From an uncultured Myxococcales bacterium (GTDB taxonomy: Bacteria; Myxococcota; UBA727; VGSZ01), in NCBI GenBank assembly GCA_903952805.1, contig CAJBHN010000238.1:1-8603 (forward strand): a DNA stretch of 8,603 nucleotides. The letters run 5' to 3'. Positions 6,908 through 8,603 of the stretch are shown here, one piece after another (position 1 is the stretch's first letter; each line of letters opens with the position of its first letter). The translations under genes and the position numbers were made by a program. Under the pieces are notes generated by a model. That model was given only the letters and a program-made list of their open reading frames with translations, did not search any database and was not told where the DNA came from.

Positions 6908-7074
6908 ACGAAGGCCGGCCCGTGACGCCGACGTCGTCGATGGCCGTCGGTATGGTCTGGGGAAAATCCGAGCTGTTGGTGCGGGGCCGGGACCTCGCCG
7001 ACAGCGCCACCTCCGACCGCACCTTCAACATCGACGTCCTCAACGGTCGGGAAGTCGTGACCATTCGACCGTGA
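6908..7074 (+). pseudogene. Truncated copy of the 405-aa gene's 3' end (repeat copy B)
   Basis: This fragment encodes DEGRPVTPTSSMAVGMVWGK, then SELLVRGRDLADSATSDRTF, and ends GREVVTIRP with the same TGA as the 405-aa gene. It is 160/167 identical in bases but lacks the 51 bp coding for 17 residues (359-375 of the 405-aa protein). Weak protein similarity extends a little upstream (GLSNSDVIGDEG against RISSIDQKGNEG), from about 6870. Before that the same frame runs back into the pseudokinase/FGE-like gene in the wrong frame and gives Arg-rich nonsense, so there is no N-terminal part and no own start. Base similarity continues after the stop to about 7116. It is most likely a duplication remnant; its frame remains open, which suggests it is young or still constrained. 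Confidence 0.75.
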
Positions 7075-7156
7075 GCGTGGCGCACCGGGCCAGACACCGC
7101 GGTGCTCGTCATGGCGACGAGGCGCTCGCGACATGCGCAGGCGAAGCTGGGCGGCG

Positions 7157-7717
7157 TCACTTCTTGAAGGTGCGGGCCGCGAGGATGCCGCGCAGCCCGG
7201 CCTGCTCGCTCTTGCTCGGGTCGACACCGCCGGCGAAGCCGGCGGCGGCGGTCTTGAGGGGGTCGGCCTGCAACCGGGAGGCGACGCCGGCAGCGACGTC
7301 GCCGAGGGGCTTGCCGCGCAGGGTCTCGAGGGTGCGAGCGAAGCCATCGCCGAGCTTCTTGGACCAGGCCTCCATGTCAAGACCGAGGGCAGCCGCGAGG
7401 CCTTGCTGATCGGTGAGCCATTGGGCCGCGCGCTTGCCCTGCTCTTGCGAGAGCTCCAAGCCAAGAAAGGGCACAGGCTTGTCGTCGCTGGTGGCGCCCT
7501 GCGGCAGGTCGAGGGCGATGATCAACTGCTCCGCCGTAATCTCGGCGACCTCGTCGACCAGCACAGGCCGCAACAGGGCGTCGAGGGTGAGGCGCCCGTC
7601 GTGCAAGACGCGATCACCGTCGGCGACGCGGGCCCCGGCCCAGGCCTTCACGACGGCAATCACCGCTGACGCAACACCCGCTTTCGACGGAGCCTTCACT
7701 GCCATCGGCTCAGACAC
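7157..7717 (-). CDS. Hypothetical 186-aa protein, translationally coupled to the 88-aa membrane protein
   Basis: The protein is mainly helical: GVASAVIAVVKAWAGAR (residues 14-30), TLDALLRPVLVDEVAEITAE (44-63), QLIIALDLPQG, then SQEQGKRAAQWLTDQQGLAA, DMEAWSKKLGDGFARTLETL and a Gly/Ala-rich end at ILAARTFKK. Residues 14-28 are weakly hydrophobic but hardly a membrane helix. The start is GTG at 7717, overlapping the last 8 bases of the upstream 88-aa gene; neither it nor the next in-frame ATG at 7705 has a clear ribosome site, so translation probably depends on coupling. I do not recognise the family. The tight overlap suggests that the two products work together, possibly at the membrane. It converges on the gene fragment ending at 7074. 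Confidence 0.75.
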   Translation of the reverse strand: MSEPMAVKAPSKAGVASAVIAVVKAWAGARVADGDRVLHDGRLTLDALLRPVLVDEVAEITAEQLIIALDLPQGATSDDKPVPFLGLELSQEQGKRAAQWLTDQQGLAAALGLDMEAWSKKLGDGFARTLETLRGKPLGDVAAGVASRLQADPLKTAAAGFAGGVDPSKSEQAGLRGILAARTFKK

Positions 7718-7976
7718 CGTAGCGGTTGTTCACGGAAGACTGGCGGGCGGCGGCGAGGTCAGCCTGCGTCTCCTGGCCGGGCTTGGCGACGAGATAGGGC
7801 AGCAGGGCGACGCCGCCGGTCAGGACCGTGGCGGCGAGACCGACGAGGAACTTCTTCGTGAAGCTGTCGTCGGCGGCGATGAAGAACTTCTTGGCCCCAA
7901 GGCCGACGAAGCCGACGCCGGCGGTGCCGACGCTGAGAAGAGTGGCGGCGGTGTCACGAACAAGACCAAGCTTCAT
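7710..7976 (-). CDS. Small membrane protein with two predicted transmembrane helices
   Basis: This 88-aa protein starts MKLGLVRDTAATLLSV. Two hydrophobic stretches, about residues 9-28 (TAATLLSVGTAGVGFVGLGA) and 43-63 (FLVGLAATVLTGGVALLPYL), are separated by a Lys/Asp-containing loop (KKFFIAADDSFTKK), giving a helical hairpin. The last 25 residues are polar. The start is supported by AGAGGGA about six bases upstream of the ATG at 7976. Its stop overlaps the start of the 186-aa gene, forming a two-gene unit. Size and layout would fit a small phage-like or holin-like membrane protein, but no family match is recognised and nothing nearby supports a phage. Its promoter should lie in 7977-8146. 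Confidence 0.75.
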   Translation of the reverse strand: MKLGLVRDTAATLLSVGTAGVGFVGLGAKKFFIAADDSFTKKFLVGLAATVLTGGVALLPYLVAKPGQETQADLAAARQSSVNNRYGV

Positions 7977-8073
7977 GGGATCCCTCTGCGCAAGAAAACG
8001 GTGTGTCGTCGTGTAGCAGGCTGCGCTGAAAATTGGCCGGGGCCATGTTCAACCAGTCCTGCCTGCCTGCCCC

Positions 8074-8097
8074 GCATGGCGCCACGCATGGCGCCAC
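8074..8097. repeat. 12-bp direct tandem duplication between the 88-aa and phosphoribosyltransferase genes
   Basis: GCATGGCGCCAC occurs twice in tandem at 8074-8085 and 8086-8097; each contains the palindrome GGCGCC. Nearby, CAAGACGGCG occurs at 8122-8131 and 8135-8144, and ACCAGGCGTT at 8111-8120 and 8152-8161, the latter reaching into the end of the phosphoribosyltransferase gene. These look like small replication-slippage duplications; a regulator-binding role is possible but unsupported. Confidence 0.8.
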
Positions 8098-8146
8098 GTG
8101 GTGGGCCATGACCAGGCGTTTCAAGACGGCGTTGCAAGACGGCGCC

Positions 8147-8603
8147 TCAACACCAGGCGTTGTTCATGATTTCGCCGAAGCCGCCGCCGCCGGGGACGAT
8201 GTACTGCTTGTCGGTCAGGCCGCTCTCGCGCTCCCAGTGGGTGCCGGGGATGGTGGCCAACACGTCGGGTGGGCTGGCCCCGCGATCAAGGCGCAACGCG
8301 AAGATGACGACGTCGGGGTGCTCGCTGAGCATGCGCTTGACGTACTCGGGGGTCACGATGAGGTTGACCGCGATGTATTTGCGCGCGGTGCCGGCGACTT
8401 TCTCTTTGTAGTGGCGGATGGCCTGGCACAGCGAACCGCCGGTGGCTCCCATGGGGTCGGGGAAGAGCACGTAGGCGTTGTCGACGTCGCCGCCGATCTT
8501 GCTGTCGCCAAAGGCGCTGCCGGTCACCTTGCCGCTGGCGTCAGTGATGCGGCTCATGACGACGTGGTCCTGGCGCACGAGCTTGGGGTTGAGGGTCTTG
8601 TTC
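8147..8603 (-). CDS. upp: Uracil phosphoribosyltransferase-like protein, N-terminus outside the window
   Basis: About 151 C-terminal residues are visible; the frame stays open to the right edge (NKTLNPKLVRQDHVVMSRIT), so the GTG at 8578 is internal. The PRPP-binding loop is clear: YVLFPDPMGATGGSL, matching the DPMxATGGS signature of uracil phosphoribosyltransferases, which make UMP from uracil and PRPP in pyrimidine salvage. It continues with IAVNLIVTPEYVKRML, SEHPDVVIFALRLDRG, and near the end LTDKQYIVPGGGGFGEIMNN. Canonical enzymes have YIVPGLGDAGDRxFGT there, the uracil-binding region; here GLGDAGDR is replaced by GGGGFGEI, with an inserted PGTHWERESG segment. It is therefore a divergent branch and the base specificity is not certain. 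It is cytoplasmic and lies upstream of the 88-aa gene on the same strand, separated by 170 bp. Confidence 0.85.
   Translation of the reverse strand, partial: NKTLNPKLVRQDHVVMSRITDASGKVTGSAFGDSKIGGDVDNAYVLFPDPMGATGGSLCQAIRHYKEKVAGTARKYIAVNLIVTPEYVKRMLSEHPDVVIFALRLDRGASPPDVLATIPGTHWERESGLTDKQYIVPGGGGFGEIMNNAWC

Overview
The window is GC-rich DNA with strong G/C preference at third codon positions, loosely packed genes and many short tandem repeats. A protein joining an apparently dead kinase-like region to a formylglycine-generating-enzyme-like (FGE/SUMF1) domain, together with an Ala/Arg/Glu-rich coiled-coil protein, points to a Myxococcota-type bacterium (the broad deltaproteobacterial/myxobacterial group). 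This is inference from style; there is no rRNA, tRNA or marker gene to fix the taxon.

Layout. Positions 1-78 hold what may be the last codons of a plus-strand gene. It faces a minus-strand 368-aa coiled-coil protein (91-1197) whose Ser/Pro linker is built from a 12-bp tandem repeat. About 360 bp without a convincing gene follows, then a 13-bp tandem array (1562-1626) at the end of a broken minus-strand gene (1616-1999). Next comes a minus-strand 177-aa protein with a Thr/Ala repeat (2011-2544), divergent from a plus-strand 405-aa protein (2771-3988).

The 405-aa gene converges on a minus-strand 132-aa conserved hypothetical protein with a CNCGH motif (4180-4578), with two hairpins between them. 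From 4579 to 5398 lies a gene-poor stretch with a 5-bp repeat, a short coding remnant and a clear bidirectional terminator that belongs to no visible gene. The plus-strand 464-aa pseudokinase/FGE-like protein follows (5399-6793). Behind it is a 167-bp fragment that is about 96% identical to the 3' end of the 405-aa gene but lacks 51 bp in frame.

The right part is all minus strand: a uracil phosphoribosyltransferase-like gene running off the window edge (8147-8603), then an 88-aa two-helix membrane protein whose end overlaps the start of a 186-aa protein of unknown role.

The only proteins whose family I can suggest are the phosphoribosyltransferase, the FGE-like fusion and, weakly, the broken gene. 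The rest are accessory or lineage-specific genes. No integrase, intact transposase, phage structural gene, CRISPR array or recognisable defence system is visible. The main signals are remodelling by repeats and duplication, and the kinase-like/FGE-like fusion.
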